Under the pieces are notes generated by a model, which was not told where the DNA came from, ran no database searches, and worked only from the letters and a program-made list of their open reading frames with translations. Source: Roseiarcus fermentans (GTDB taxonomy: Bacteria; Pseudomonadota; Alphaproteobacteria; Rhizobiales; Beijerinckiaceae). Taken from it: a DNA stretch of 40,734 nt. Below are positions 40,668-40,734 of this stretch, in pieces. The number at the start of each line of letters is the position of its first letter. The first letter of the stretch is position 1. The position numbers were made by a program, and so were the translations under genes. Location: the NCBI RefSeq assembly GCF_003315135.1, contig NZ_QNRK01000007.1, positions 169,765-210,498 of the forward strand, in the 5' to 3' direction.

Positions 40668-40734
40668 TTAACCGTTCTTGCCGATGAGGATCTCGGCGAG
40701 CCTTTCGACGTCCCAGCTGGCGATTTTTCTGCGC
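40668..40734 (-). CDS. C-terminal end of an unidentified gene, cut by window edge
   Basis: On the minus strand the last bases encode RKIASWDVERLAEILIGKNG and then TAA, a protein-like ending convergent with the ABC permease. Only about 22 codons are inside the window, too few to name the product. Confidence 0.5.
   Translation of the reverse strand, partial: RRKIASWDVERLAEILIGKNG

Overview
The window looks like chromosomal DNA of a high-GC alphaproteobacterium, probably Hyphomicrobiales (Rhizobiales). I infer this from the overall GC-rich codon use and from the mix of a homospermidine synthase, an ECF sigma/NrsF pair, a LuxI/LuxR pair and an alphaproteobacterial-type terminase-portal pair. I could run no database search, so all product names rest on motifs and recognised family patterns.

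Left arm (1-10627, all minus strand). This is the head-packaging end of a prophage or gene-transfer-agent-like element, read from right to left: small terminase, large terminase (ATGA overlap), nine copies of a 61-bp palindromic repeat, then a phage portal protein. The portal C-terminus runs into a polymorphic-toxin region. Behind the complete portal gene lies an array of partial portal copies, toxin domains and small candidate immunity genes: portal::RNase A-like CdiA-CT toxin (frameshifted) / immunity / portal fragment::second toxin (in frame) / immunity / 50-bp portal scrap / paralogous immunity / CPCC protein with a portal-derived tail / second CPCC protein / exported helical protein / portal fragment::truncated RNase A-like toxin / paralogous immunity / portal fragment leaving the window. 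Portal sequence reappears after five of the immunity genes. This is the layout of displaced (orphan) toxin-immunity cassettes in CDI and Rhs loci, but here the carrier is a virion portal protein. It is the most unusual system in the window.

Middle (10957-24594). Housekeeping genes (dapD, apt, homospermidine synthase) alternate with accessory genes: a vapB-vapC pair whose vapC is split in frame by a 142-bp MITE with perfect 12-bp inverted ends and an 8-bp target duplication; two methyltransferases, one with TPR repeats; an FkbH-like HAD protein with a changed catalytic motif; a lower-GC AAA ATPase; a small exported protein; and an ECF sigma factor with its NrsF-type anti-sigma.

Sugar block (24965-31519, minus strand). 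A hydroxyacid dehydrogenase, 2-dehydro-3-deoxygalactonokinase and 2-dehydro-3-deoxy-6-phosphogalactonate aldolase, then a ribose-type ABC importer (ATPase, permease, binding protein). Together they suggest uptake of a sugar and its breakdown through a DeLey-Doudoroff-like route.

Right arm (31639-40734). Signalling genes (class III nucleotide cyclase, PAS hybrid histidine kinase, convergent luxR and luxI), another methyltransferase, an ABC-2 type exporter pair, and the tail of one more gene at the edge.
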